Below are positions 1 to 11,165 of a DNA stretch of 64,000 nt, piece by piece. The notes beneath the pieces were generated by a model. That model was not told the DNA's origin. It searched no databases and saw only the letters and a program-made list of their open reading frames with translations. The DNA comes from Siphonodentalium dalli. Its lineage: Eukaryota > Mollusca > Scaphopoda > Gadilida > Siphonodentaliidae. How positions within the stretch are numbered: position 1 is the stretch's first letter; each line of letters opens with the position of its first letter. The translations under genes and the position numbers were made by a program. The stretch is from contig CP136067.1 of NCBI GenBank assembly GCA_032622095.1, positions 48,529,549-48,593,548 of the forward strand, written 5' to 3'.

Positions 1-1707
1 GGTCAGAGTGTCGTCCTGCGAGTAAGCACTTTGCATGAAACCTGACCAGTTCGCGCTAGGTTTTTCACTCTTACTGAAAAAGTATGCTGAGTGCCACAGC
101 AGATCTGTGCTGAGGTCAGATGGGAGGGTATATGGTGTGGCCAAACGAAGAAGAGGTTTCAGTTTGATATTGGAAATTCCTTTGCCAATAACATCAACAT
201 ATTGGGAGATGGACACTCCTTTGTTTTTCACGAGCTCATCATCCCTCAACCGCTTTTGTCTCATGATTACACGCGATTTCATGTTCAGTGCTGATTGATT
301 CATGGGTGCAGATATTGCAACTATCCCCATTCCATGGAAGGTCCCCTTGCCATCTAGAGTTGCTATGTTGTGGTCGACATTATCTGCCACACACTGAACG
401 AAGGCACCGGGTGCATAGTCAGTTAGTATTTGACTGGGCGTTTCGGTCTGAATGACGGATTGCTTGTACCTCTCAACTTCATCGTGGGTAACAGAGAATC
501 CCAACCGGGATAACTCGTTCACTAGCCATTTGGAACCAAACACATTGTCCATTTCTACACCCAGTCAAAACAGCGTTGGTGTTATAACCGAATGTGGACG
601 AGCACCCTGTACAATGGAATGACCGATGCTATTCTGCTTGACATCGGACGGAATTAAAATCTTTAGTAGGCTTTGCAGGTGATTCGGGATCCAATTTCGC
701 CCCTGACTAATAATAGATATAGCGTCACTGGGTGGATACGATTCGCGACTGTAATCGGCCTCCCTTATTTGTGCTTTTATTATTCTTGCTGCAGTCAAGA
801 CAATCCTGTCTGCCTCCTCATCTAAATCCTGTTTTTTATCAGTGTACCACTTTTCATTTATAATGAATTTGGCCATATTTCGAAAACAAACGACATCCTT
901 CCGTCCCTTAAACTCGGCGAAGAAAACGAATTCTGCATAGTATTCCTCTAAGTTACCTTTCAAACTTTCAATAGTATAAACCTCTGACTCGCCTGCGAAT
1001 TCAACCATTCTGGAATGTAACTCACTAACAGTGTATAATTCAGCACCAGCTTCTGTCTCGAGCCAATTACAAATCATTTCGAACCAATGTTTCATACCCT
1101 GATCTGATCTTCGACCTGCTTTTCCTGTCTCGGGTTGACTCACATCCTTGCCTTGCAAGAATCGAGTCAGATATCCGTGGTGGTAAACGGACTATGCTGC
1201 TACCAAGTCAATGCGCCCTTGAATGCGCTTCTCCGCGTCCTATGCTAAAGCATCCTGTCTATGCGCACAGCATTGTAAGAGATTGTCCCTGAAAGGGATG
1301 GTCTCTACTTGGCTCATTGGTGTGGACCTATCTGGGTGTCTAACATCAGTGCTTGTATGAACTCCACATATTAAGCAGTCTTCTGCTATATTGATTGGCG
1401 TTGCATCAGATCGTAGTCTTTTCGCTTCTGAAACCACCAAATTATCTTGTGTCTTTCTTTTTGTGTCGGTAAAATCTCTCCGGCAACCTGCGTGCACCAG
1501 CACTTTGTCGACAGGCGTCACCTGGCAGCGCGCGGTGAGGTATTGTTTCAAATTAGGTCGCCCCCGTTGTCCGCAAAAGCTTATGAGAGTCACAATACCT
1601 TTTGCCCCCACCTTTATCGGTGGATCATTAACAAAACCAAAACCACATATGACACAGAGGTCTTCAGCTGGGTTAAGCTCATCGCCGACGGTACGATTGT
1701 CGGCCAT
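1..1707 (-). pseudogene. Cys-rich multicopy invertebrate protein, broken by three stops
   Basis: One reading frame runs on the minus strand from an ATG at 1707 to the left edge without a frameshift. It is cut by TAG at 1242-1240, TAG at 1194-1192 and TGA at 567-565. The N-terminus has paired-Cys motifs (LCVICGFGF, HAGCRRDF, CLICG) that look zinc-binding. The middle part is acidic and helical. After the last stop the frame goes on as LGVEMDNVFGSKWLVNEL. From memory this layout resembles a large lineage-expanded family of uncharacterised proteins in molluscs, brachiopods and cnidarians, possibly carried by mobile elements; I cannot name a function. An upstream in-frame TTG at 1716 is less likely as start. 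The TGA sits where a GGA Gly codon would fit, so single substitutions explain the breaks. A decayed copy is the simplest reading; the 3' end lies outside the window. Confidence 0.7.
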
Positions 1708-2530
1708 TATCAACAATGAGAAATGAAATAGAGCGAGAATAAATATGCAATAATAAAACAGAACACGAGAACAACGAATGAAGCAATCAAATTAACCAAA
1801 ACAAATCTCCTGCGTACGTTGTCACCGTTAGGTTTCAACAGGAAACATGTGTCCGACTCCTAAAAAAGCTACTTTTACAACTTTCACAATTAGAGATACA
1901 AATCGAAGTGATATATTAGAAACAACTGAACAATGCGACTTGTGGTTTGCACAACTGCAGTGAAGTGCGTTATGTCGTTCTATGATAACGTGCTTTATCA
2001 CTGGAGCGCACACATGGCTTATTGTGGTGTTTTCCTCCAACGCTCACAAAACGCTCTTTATGTATGGTATTTTACTCAACGCTCTTTATTGGTGGGGGCA
2101 AATATGGCTTACACTGTGGTGGGTCATGTTGTCGTATCATCATATGACAATTATACATGCGAACTTGCCACGCATTAGTGGTTTGCGAGCTAACACACGT
2201 AAACTGTTTGTATTTATCTGCATTACGAAATTTTGTGGCATAATGACGAAACGTCCTGTATTCAAATGACTGTAAAAAAAATTCCCCAAAGCGGATTTTA
2301 GCGGATTTTGGATATATTGTTGTCCAAACATTCCCGGTCAAAATGTCACCAAAACTGGCTTTATAACAATTTTTTCTACATTCACCCTCCAAAATCACCA
2401 CAACGACTATACTAGTTCTTTTAATGGCGTCAGCTATAAAATTTCCTCAGGAAGTGACTTTGGTCGAGATGGATGCTTTAAAGACAAAGTGCTTGGGAGA
2501 GATGGAAGGAAGGGGAGGAAACTCTGTTAA
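1708..2530. other. Intergenic, no gene seen
   Basis: AT-rich spacer upstream of the Cys-rich pseudogene. The motif AACGCTCTTTAT occurs near 2050 and at 2078-2089; the same motif clusters in both orientations at 62.6-63.6 kb. No convincing coding frame. Confidence 0.4.
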
Positions 2531-2744
2531 ACCTATCTATACAAAATGGATTCTTCCACTCCGTTATAAAAGTATACATTGTAATGGCCTATTATTCATC
2601 TGGAGGTGTTTTCAAAAAATATTTAGCAGATGACAGATAATACAAGTACAGAAGAAGTCATATTCTTTTTGGGGAAATGTTCCGATAATAAGTTCAGTAA
2701 ATGACATATGAACTATCCGTCAATGAGTATTTAGTTTAGAAAGG
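2531..2744 (+). mobile_element. TTAA-flanked MITE, family C (copy 1)
   Basis: Flanked by TTAA at 2527-2530 and 2745-2748. Ends resemble CCCTTTCTATACTAAAT and its complement, with a few changes. Internal sequence is shared with 5462-5689, 6600-6792, 32968-33130, 38824-39190 and 42823-43098. Non-autonomous; the TTAA target suggests piggyBac-type mobilisation (inference). Confidence 0.7.
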
Positions 2745-2784
2745 TTAATAAGCCATGAAACATCAAAAGTAGACATTTTTTTAA

Positions 2785-3178
2785 GTGATGTGAAACACTC
2801 AGGTAGAGTGAATAAATTGAAATTGAGAATAATCTTGCTCAAAGTAGTTATTTTTACAACTATTATATTCAAATTGACAACACACACAGTCATTCTTACA
2901 TATTAATTAAATACAGTGACTCTTGATGGCGAATTTGTGATCGTTGGTTCATAGCCTTGGTTCATTGCGTCCCGAATCAAGAAAAATAAATATTTACAAT
3001 TGAGCGTAATTCAGACGATGGTTTCTATGGAGTGGTACAGTCTATTTTTTTGAGATTTTCAATGATTTTAGTAGAATGCTACATTCTTCCAGTTGGTATA
3101 GCGACTGAATACTAACTTATCAGTTTCACGCACCCGAACAAGTCCATAATATATCTTTAAATATCAATATATTTATTT
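2785..3178 (+). repeat. Interspersed repeat, family K (copy 1)
   Basis: About 390 bp similar over its length to 37531-37906, starting AAGTGATGTGAAACACTC. A short inverted fragment of the same end is seen near 43315-43335. No coding potential; class unknown. Confidence 0.65.
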
Positions 3179-3361
3179 TTTTGGAAAAGTCAAAGAATTT
3201 TATCTAGGTTTATGAACACTGCCATGTGAACTATAACTGCTTGTCTAAAGGGTATCCCGTCCTCAGAATGTACAGTAAGAGAGGCATGGGTTGACACTTG
3301 TCTTGATTAGCATCTATCTCGATCGGTATCACTGACTGCCAACAATGGAGTAAACTTGGTT

Positions 3362-3790
3362 TAAAGGCACTCGCGGTGGGTAAATGTGCAAAATAATAAT
3401 TGTTTGTAAAAACAACACCACTAAGAAGAACATGGATAAATAGATAAAGTTTGTTCTTATATTCATTACTGATAGTTCTCGACTAACAAAATTTTGCATG
3501 TTGAAACCATTCTTTAGGTATGTAAAAAAAAAAACTGTTAGTAATTTGTCAACAAACAATGCTAATAGTGTAGTAAGTTCAAATATTTTAGTCTGACTAT
3601 GATTTTCAGAATATTGTTCAATGCTTTGACTTTTTCCAATGTTTACCATTTTTATTAAACTTTGGTGACTAATTCAACTTTTGTTGGAAATTCCACTGTA
3701 ACAGTAATGTTTACATAATGGTTTTGACATGCAAAATCTCATTATTGGAGTGATAATATTGAAAATAAGAACAAAGTCAATCTATTTTTT
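3362..3790 (+). repeat. Interspersed repeat, family I (copy 1)
   Basis: About 430 bp similar to 47823-48262 and partly to 58800-59240. Shared blocks include AAGAAGAACATGGA and TTTGTCAACAAACA. The overlapping open frame on the minus strand is not conserved, so I treat it as noncoding. Confidence 0.65.
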
Positions 3791-5457
3791 CATGTATTTG
3801 TTGGGGCTGCATCCTCTCTTTCATATATAAACTGTTGCCTGAAATCCTGGTATAATATCTTATTAATTTGACCTATACATATATTCTATTACTTGCTTTA
3901 GATTCTGATTGTTATCTTTCTTGATGGCACAGAGGCTTATCCTGCCTGATCATTTTATTCATGTGCAATTAACGATGTGTAGAAACTGTTACAATGTTGT
4001 GATAGAATTGGTGTCAACCATATTTTAAATAAGTCACCATTATCAAGTTGATGTTTGAACAAATTCAAGGTGAGCTTGTAGACAAACATAATTAAAATAA
4101 ATTGGATTAATTATGCTGACAAAACACCTCGACGAGACAGACATAAGAATAAATTTAAAAAAGTAATGGAATGTTATCTATTAGAAAAAAAAATTCAATA
4201 TCTCAAATTTCACTCTAAAACACCTTGACACTTAGGACTAGCATACACCTCAATTCAACTCTAAAACTGGCAAACTGGTGAAATTTCATATTTAGTTTTG
4301 AAAATTTCTCTCAATGTAAAAATACATTTACTACACAATTTTTTCGTTGATCAAAACTCAATTCTCCATCTGACTATTTCATCAAACGAGAGAAAGGATG
4401 TTCAATAAATTCAGGGCCTCCAAACTTGACCAGTTTGCTTGATTCTCAATGTCAGCGATGACCACATATACCTTGGGTGTTGAGTATCCCCGAGCATAAA
4501 CCACCCAGACTATATTATAGTTCTACCTGTCAAGCCTTGATTATCCCCCAAATTCAAGTTGGTAAACGCTGTGACCAAAATACAGAGATGTGCCCAAAGT
4601 AAACATTGGACTGCTGTGTTTTCTACTGCATATCTACACATGCATGTTAATGAAATCACTCCTCTTTTATAAATATATTACTGAGAAACAATTGTATAAA
4701 GAGGATCTCTAATGAGTCGCAATTCTATATGAAATTTATTAATCGAATTTAGTGTACCAGGTTAATAAATTTTGTATAGAATTGCGGCGAATTTGAAATC
4801 CATTTCATCACAAAATCACATTTTAGCAAGGAAAAACGATCTCGAAATGGCTGGGGTTTAAACAAATTAATATTGATTTCCTTATCACAACCAAAGTAAA
4901 GGAAGTAAAGATACCTTCAAGAAAGAATATAGTTCCATTTTAAATGTGTTATTTCATGTTGACAAAATTGTTCAACCACCCTTATCACCCATGTTTATCT
5001 CAGTCAACACTAAATAACCCAACACAAATCGAATATCATAATTTAATATATTCTAATTAACATAATAATAAGTTCCAGCATTGACATCGACATTGTTGCC
5101 CTAAACTCTTACATCATTGTGCGTGCCGATAATACATGTGTGTCTTACTAAAAACATATGAGGTCAGGTTTAGGGGCTAATTATGTAATAAAAAAAATGA
5201 TCCTGTAATCCTACATTCACTGAAATTGAATGCAAAGATTTAAAGTTTTTTGGTCTAATTTAAAAAAAAAATTCTTTCTCGGTCAACCCTTGGTTTACCC
5301 TGGTGTGTCCACATTCCTCCAATCTAAATACCTGTACCCAGTGCATATGGCTGTAAATGTTTCTTCTGTGTTTTTGGGAATAATACTGAGAATGTCCTCA
5401 TAAACTGTTTCATATAAAGTTTTGTTGGAAGTGTTGCCAAGAAGATATAGAGCATAT
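3791..5457. other. Intergenic AT-rich spacer with one small hairpin
   Basis: No coding frame, RNA gene or recognisable repeat over most of this stretch. At 4717-4790 there is an imperfect hairpin whose arms read TCGCAATTCTATA and TATAGAATTGCGGCGA, perhaps a very short foldback element. Confidence 0.4.
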
Positions 5458-5461
5458 TTAA

Positions 5462-5689
5462 CCCTTTCTTTACTAAATCGATTCTCCCAGTCAGTTATAA
5501 AAGTATTCGTTGGATTGGTCTATTATTCAACTGGAGGGATGTTCAGGAAAAAAAAGTAGACGACAATAATACAAGTGAAGAAGGAGCTATATTTATTGGA
5601 GGGAAATGTTCAGATAATAGTCGTTTGTTGAATTTATTATCTGAACATTTCCTAAGGGAACTACTCATCAATAATTATTTAGTATAGAA
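5462..5689 (+). mobile_element. TTAA-flanked MITE, family C (copy 2)
   Basis: TTAA at 5458-5461 and 5690-5693. The left end CCCTTTCTTTACTAAAT matches the complement of the right end AATTATTTAGTATAGAA, with the last bases lost on the right. Internal inverted arms around a TTCAGATAATA motif. Confidence 0.75.
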
Positions 5690-5831
5690 TTAACCGGTTA
5701 ACAATTAAAAAAAGACAAATCAGATTAAACAGTCTTTATTGAATAAATTATTGAAGCATCAGACATCTACTATACCAAATATTGTACCAACATAACCGAG
5801 TTTGGAAGCCTTGATTTTATAAAGGCATCTA

Positions 5832-6017
5832 CAGTAATGCCCTAATTAATCGACTTCTTAACCACAGCAGAATTATGGGTAACTTTTCAGGATTTAGTCG
5901 GAAATATGGCTTGTTGGCTTTCCGATGAATGGCAACAAGCCATTTTTCCGACTAAATCCTGAAAAGTTACCCATAATTCTGCTGTGGTTAAGAAGTGGAT
6001 TAATTAGGGCATTACTG
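5832..6017 (+). mobile_element. Tc1/mariner-like foldback MITE, family E (copy 1)
   Basis: Flanked by TA (5830-5831, 6018-6019). Both ends read CAGTAATGCCCTAATTAATC in inverted orientation and the two halves form a nearly continuous hairpin of about 85 bp per arm. Start CAGT plus TA duplication is the pattern of Tc1/mariner-derived non-autonomous elements. Family also at 28.3, 50.0, 50.5 and 54.0 kb. Confidence 0.8.
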
Positions 6018-6099
6018 TACATGGAGATGAAATCTTTGTCAGATCTCTCAACGTGACATTTTTATGTCATCTCAATGACTGCTGTCATTGTGGGTACTT

Positions 6100-6290
6100 G
6101 CTTGATTGATTGATTGATTGATTGGGGTTTATTGTCGCTTTAGCCACTAAGGCCATATCACGACATTGCCAGTTTTAGTGGTGGAGGAAATCCGCACACT
6201 TGCGACTAATCTAACAGTGATTTCAATGGCTGATAAACTCGTCAATCATGTGCGGCAAACCACCGGCCATCGGCGAGTAACTGGTAACTG
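6100..6290 (-). mobile_element. Retroposon 3' end with TCAA-type tail
   Basis: Read on the minus strand, about 170 bp ends in a simple tail of TCAA units (TTGA units on the plus strand, 6101-6125). A short unit tail without TIRs suggests a SINE or the 3' end of a LINE. Family not identified. Confidence 0.45.
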
Positions 6291-6365
6291 GTACTTGCTT
6301 GAACAGTAGCATATCAATTAATCATTTCATGAAGGGAGCCACCCTGATGCAACATTAAAGATCCT

Positions 6366-6532
6366 GTGTCAGTGCATTCTCTTATATATGCGAGTCTCCC
6401 TTTAGCCTCGCTTATATAAGAGATTACACTGGCTTACCAGGTCAAGGTAAATATTGTTAGGCCAATATATTCTCTAAAATGTGCGAGGCTCCCTATGGGA
6501 GATCACATATATAACAGGATGCATTGGCAGAG
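6366..6532 (+). repeat. Decayed pair of the 67-bp hairpin module
   Basis: Two diverged copies of the hairpin of families A and B lie in inverted order, as in family A: one begins GTGCATTCTCTTATATATGC and the other ends near GGATGCATTGGCAG. No CCCTTT ends or TTAA sites are recognisable, so this looks like an old relic. Confidence 0.65.
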
Positions 6533-6599
6533 GATTTTCGCAAAATTTCATGAAGCTCCAGTCATGGAAAGACTTCATATTCATTTAAAGAGTAGTTAA

Positions 6600-6792
6600 C
6601 TCAGGAGTTGTTCAAATAATAAGTTTGTTGAACTTATTATCTGAACATTTCCCACCAATGAATAGGAATCCTTCTGTACTTGTATTATACCTTGTCTGCT
6701 TATATTTCTTGGACATCCCTCAAGCTGAAGAATAGACCAATCCAATATATACTTTTATAACTGAATGGGAGAATCCATTCGTAAAGAAAGGG
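6600..6792 (-). mobile_element. TTAA-type MITE, family C (copy 3)
   Basis: Reverse orientation, ending TTCGTAAAGAAAGGG before TTAT, with TTAA at 6596-6599 on the other side. Shares the family C interior, including AACTTATTATCTGAACATTT. Confidence 0.6.
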
Positions 6793-8250
6793 TTATGTTC
6801 TCTCCATCAGCTCATGTGCGTTATGACCATGTACCAAAGGTTGTTGTAATAAGTTATTGTATTATGTTAACAATAAATTATGAAATGCCATAAAATATTG
6901 TTTTACTCTTTATTCTACACCCATTTTAACAGTTTATTAGCTACAGCACCATGTAACAATATAGAGTATATTGTTGAATCCTGACATGTGTCCTAGAGGT
7001 ACATATACAATACTTTTGAGTATTGAATTTCCCAGCATTCTAATTAAAAATGAATTGGTTTCTATCAAATTATTAAAACAAATCTGACTTTTAGTCATGA
7101 TTGCAAAATTATGAACTTCCAACTGTTCATGGAATTAAATCTATATATAAACAAGTAGGAAGTTTCTGTCCATCCGTCTGTCTGTCTGTTCTTGATTTTC
7201 TCCCAAACCCATGGATTGAATTTTAACAAATGTGGTGTGGTGACTCAGGGTACCCTGGCGGATGTTGTAACACAAATAGTTAGTTTTTTTTTTGGTAAGA
7301 TTAGAGTTCAATATAAACAAATCAAAATTTCGATATATATTTTTAATCAAAATGTTTAAAAGATCAAAATGTGCAGTCATCTGTTTCAGCCTGTTTCAGC
7401 TAGTTTACTATAAAACTGAATTTGTATCAAGCTGGATCATGTCATGAATCTCTGCTCTCGCTAGACTCCATTCATCAGTTCAAAACTTTGTAACTGTTTG
7501 ATGTTCTGACAGGGACGTTTATAGCAATATATAATAATATATTTCTAAGTTAATACTCACAGTAGGAGAATGATTTTGGTTGATTTGATGACCCGATTTT
7601 AATTTTAAGTTGTTTATAAGTATGGAATTTCTACCGGGTAATCAATTCAACGTTTGTTGCAATATCAGCAGACATTGGGATTTGTCACCCGCTCGAGAAC
7701 GGAACTTCTCCCACCCCCCTACACATTTTAACACAGGCAGCCTGTGTGAGATAGCTGTGCGAGATTTCCCTCTCTCATACCATGAGTGACCAGCTGTCTC
7801 ACCCTACCCAAATAACTACTTTACCTATTTAATTAAAGAGTCAGAACTATTTTACCAAGCCATGTTCAATTCTTGTGTCAACTAAACCAATGGCGACCAA
7901 TAGTTATGCTTCACATTTCAAATAAACAAATACAGACCAGTTCGTGGACGCTAATGAAAATGAGATGTGCCTCCAACAGTTAGTTAAACGCAGAGAACCT
8001 TCAACATATTAAGCCAACTTGCAATCGCAGAGTTTGATCAAATAGGAATAGGATAGGAACCAGTGACTCCTTGGCCACGTTAAAGATCCCTACCGTGGCG
8101 GAAAAAGTCACGTGTTCGGCAAAAATTCCTGGACAAATTTGGATCTACTCGATCCCTCTCCATACGCCGGGCGTGTGAGAGTATAGAGATGAATAGATAT
8201 AAAATGCCCTATAAACCACAGGTCCCCAGAGAAAAAAAATTGGGTATTAA
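6793..8250. other. Intergenic, no gene seen
   Basis: Noncoding AT-rich sequence. A fragment near 7165-7260 (CCATCCGTCTGTCTGTCTGT followed by a CCCATGGATTG block) resembles the start of repeat family H. On the minus strand, CCTATCCTATTCCTAT near 8040 resembles a retroposon tail. Confidence 0.35.
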
Positions 8251-8293
8251 CCATATCCCTAACCCTAGCCCTGACCATAACCCTAACCCTAAT
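8251..8293 (-). repeat. Short interstitial telomere-like repeat
   Basis: About seven imperfect CCCTAA/CCCTAG/CCCTGA units (TTAGGG on the minus strand). Too short and internal to be a telomere. Confidence 0.6.
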
Positions 8294-8355
8294 ACATATG
8301 GAGAATGGAGGGGGTGCGTGGTTTCGTGTATTCTTACATGAAGGATATACCAAAA

Positions 8356-8416
8356 TTTACCCCCACCCCAATAATACTTAATCCTATAGGATTAAGCATT
8401 ATTGGGGGTGGGTAAA
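8356..8416. repeat. 61-bp near-perfect palindrome
   Basis: Arms begin TTTACCCCCACCCCAATAAT and meet in the perfect 20-bp palindrome CTTAATCCTATAGGATTAAG (8377-8396). Only one or two mismatches. Could extrude as a cruciform or be a tiny foldback element. Confidence 0.75.
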
Positions 8417-8792
8417 AAAAATTCTGGGGTCCTGTACTGTAGAGCTTGTACATTTGGCAGCATGTCTTGTCTTGTTGTGGATTTCCCTCCTTTAAGTGAG
8501 GAGCACCCCATTATATTGGGTATATAAAATAATGGAAGTAAAAATAAGTCAAATAAAACCAGGTAAAAGTGCAATAATGATAAAATAGTTGGTAAAATTG
8601 TGGTACTAGTGAGTTAAAAGATTTGTGTGTGCGTAAGTTACACTTAAAAACTTTTAAGTTGAGCTTTCATATGTACATATGTACATGTATATTTTTGTTT
8701 TGTTTTTAAGATTGGTACAGTTAAAATTGTCGTATTGACAAGAATATTTACAGGTAGTTGTTTTGCCTGTACAGCTCGGCTAGTTTGTTATT

Positions 8793-9929
8793 TTATATGT
8801 GCTTGTCTGCTTCTGTTTTTAAAGTGTTTACTCTATGCACATGAATTGAGTATAAGAAATTTCTTGCCAGTTTTTCAATTTGTTCTTTTTCTATATCGGT
8901 AAGGTTCCAGGTTTCTAGTTTTGTGCAGTCTAAGGTTAACTGAGTTAAGAGTTCTGGTTGATCAATAATATATTTGTCAGTGGTAGTTTTTGAGAGACAT
9001 AGTTTGAGTTTTTGTATGTAACAATGTCGTTGGTTGCTAGTGTTCGTACATTGTGAAATGAAGTGTATTCTGTCCTCATCAGCTAGTTTGCATAGTGGAC
9101 ATATGGCAGAGGTCAGGTTTTGTCTAAATCTTTTTCTATTTATTTGTAGTAAATAAGTGTCTGTCATCAACCATGTTTTTATAATAGCCTTTTTTGTGGC
9201 AGCGGGCGAGTATTTTGATGAATCCCATACAAGATGACATTTGCTGCTGGAATTTTTTTGCAGTTTGATCATTGCTAATGTTGTTTTACTGGAGAACTCT
9301 TTGTCATTAATATCATGCCAATATTGGTATATAGCTTTTTTACATATTGTTTTCCATTTGTTGGCATCTTCCTTACTGTGGATGGTGTTTATGATATGCA
9401 GTGGGTCAGGAAGGGTATATTTGGAAAGTATGTCTCTGACATGTATAAACAAGCTATGGCTGTTGTCATTTTTCATGATAAGTTGTCTTATTGCAAGATC
9501 TCGCTCTGCAGAGTTGTGTGTTTTGGCTATATTAATATAGAATGTTGTAATTTTGAGATCTATAGTGCCTTGGATGGGAATAGCACCAATAAGTGCATTT
9601 GTAGTAGCATTTGCTGTGCGTGTTGATAAACTCTGCAATTGTCTCACGGTTTTTCGTTGGAAACGTTCGAGTTCATCTATGTCTTTTTTTTTCATATGTA
9701 GGATTTCTATACCATGCAGCATTCGAGGAATGACAAAAGTGTTCCACATTTGATATGCTATTACTGGTGATATACCGTTTGTTCCATGTAGCCCTGTACC
9801 CATCAAGGAGTATAGGGTTTGTCTGCCCATTGTTATTCGTTTTGGGATATCTGGGGTATTTGTTGGATTACGCTCTACACCTAGGTGTTTGGTGGAGCCT
9901 ACGATCTTTACATGAGTTGTTGTATACAA
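8793..9929 (-). pseudogene. LINE ORF2, C-terminal part
   Basis: 378 codons open. It begins in the thumb region after the RT active site, with LGVERNP and GRQTLYSLMGTGLHG, then TFVIPRMLHGIEIL, which is typical of the segment following the RT in molluscan LINEs. Near the end is a Zn knuckle, CPLCKLADEDRIHFISQC (C-x2-C-x8-H-x4-C), the pattern LINEs use for template binding. It is out of frame with the RT segment just upstream, a frameshift near 9930. Confidence 0.85.
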
Positions 9930-11165
9930 TACTTGTGAGAGTTTGTAAATCAGATGTTGTTTTAGCTAAGATGGCTACATCATCTGCGCAGGTGGGGGCT
10001 GTTATATCAATTGTGCCAATTTTAAACCCAGCTGCATTGTTACTTAGCTGATTTAGCATGTCGTTGTTAAATCTTTTATAGAGCATTGCTGATAATTTTC
10101 CCCTTGTCTTATTCCTTGGTGAAGTAGTATATCTGAGGAGTATGATCCACCCCATTTTACCTTTGTATTCGCCTCATGATGTAATGAATTTACAAGTAGC
10201 CATAGGTCGCTGTGGATCCCATCAATGAAAAGTTTTCTCAGTAGGCTTTTATGCCATACAACGTCAAATGCTTTTTCAGCATCCAGGGTTTCTAATATTA
10301 ATGTCTCATTTATGTCTTTGCTTTCATTGTATGCTTCAGTTATCATAAGCCCAGCAACTAGGGGTGATGTGCCTTTAGTGAAGCCACGTTGCATTTTATT
10401 TTGCTATGGTAATAGTATGTTGTCTAGTTTGTCTTGCAGGGTTGCTTCTAGGATTTTACATATTATGGAGCTGATAGTTATGCCCCTGTAATTCCCTGGT
10501 TTTGTTGGGTCTTTGTCCTTTTTTGGTACAGGTGTTAATATGCCGATTTTTATTTCTTTTGGAACTTCTCGTTTTTCATATATAGTGTTTATGATGTTCA
10601 TGATTATTGGGGCAGTTTCTTCTATGCTATATTTGAGGTGTTCAGCCGTAATTCCAGCATAGTCAGCTGCTTTATTTAGTTTGAGCTTATTGACAATTGT
10701 TTTAATTTCATGCAGTGTGACTGGTTCTAAAGATGGTGTATTAGCACGACATATTTGTTCAATAGCTTCAATATCAGCCGAGACTTGTTTGTGGAATGTA
10801 TCATCAAATCTATCAGCAGTTTTTGGTTCTGACAGTTTTTTAAAGTGTTTAAACCACCCATCCATCATCTGTTCGGCACCATATTGGTGTCCATCTATTT
10901 CAATATACTCAGTGACTACACTCTTGGTGAGCCTTTGTTTGTTTATAAGTTTATAGAATAGTACTTGATCATTAGATGCATTGGCTTGAGAGATTTCATC
11001 ATATAGCTGGGTTCTCTCTGCAGCTATTTGTTGCCTTTGTGTACATCTTAACTTCTTTTTAGTGGCCATTTTTGCCATTTTAAGTGGATTATTTGTGTCA
11101 ACTGGCCTACCTGCCGTTTTCCATTGATAATGGGCCTTTTTACTTTCTTGTATCGCACTGGCTAT
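9868..11165 (-). pseudogene. LINE ORF2, reverse transcriptase part
   Basis: RT motifs in order: GILTPVPKKDKD and NYRGITIS (fingers), LDAEKAFDVVWH (motif A, with the catalytic Asp), GIRQG (motif B) and CADDVAIL (motif C, near 9979-9990). Motif C is usually FADD or YADD, so Cys in the first place is unusual. Upstream is the linker ASAIQESKKAHYQW, which continues the frame to the endonuclease junction near 11165. A TAG at 10406-10404 interrupts the frame before MQRGFTKGTSP, and a frameshift near 10100 separates motif B from motif C. Confidence 0.85.

Noticed and set aside
8251-8293. Chromosome end
   Set aside because: Only about 43 bp of imperfect units with ordinary sequence on both sides.
9241-10051. 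Plus-strand ORFs in the LINE region
   Set aside because: Shadows of the minus-strand RT and C-terminal frames.
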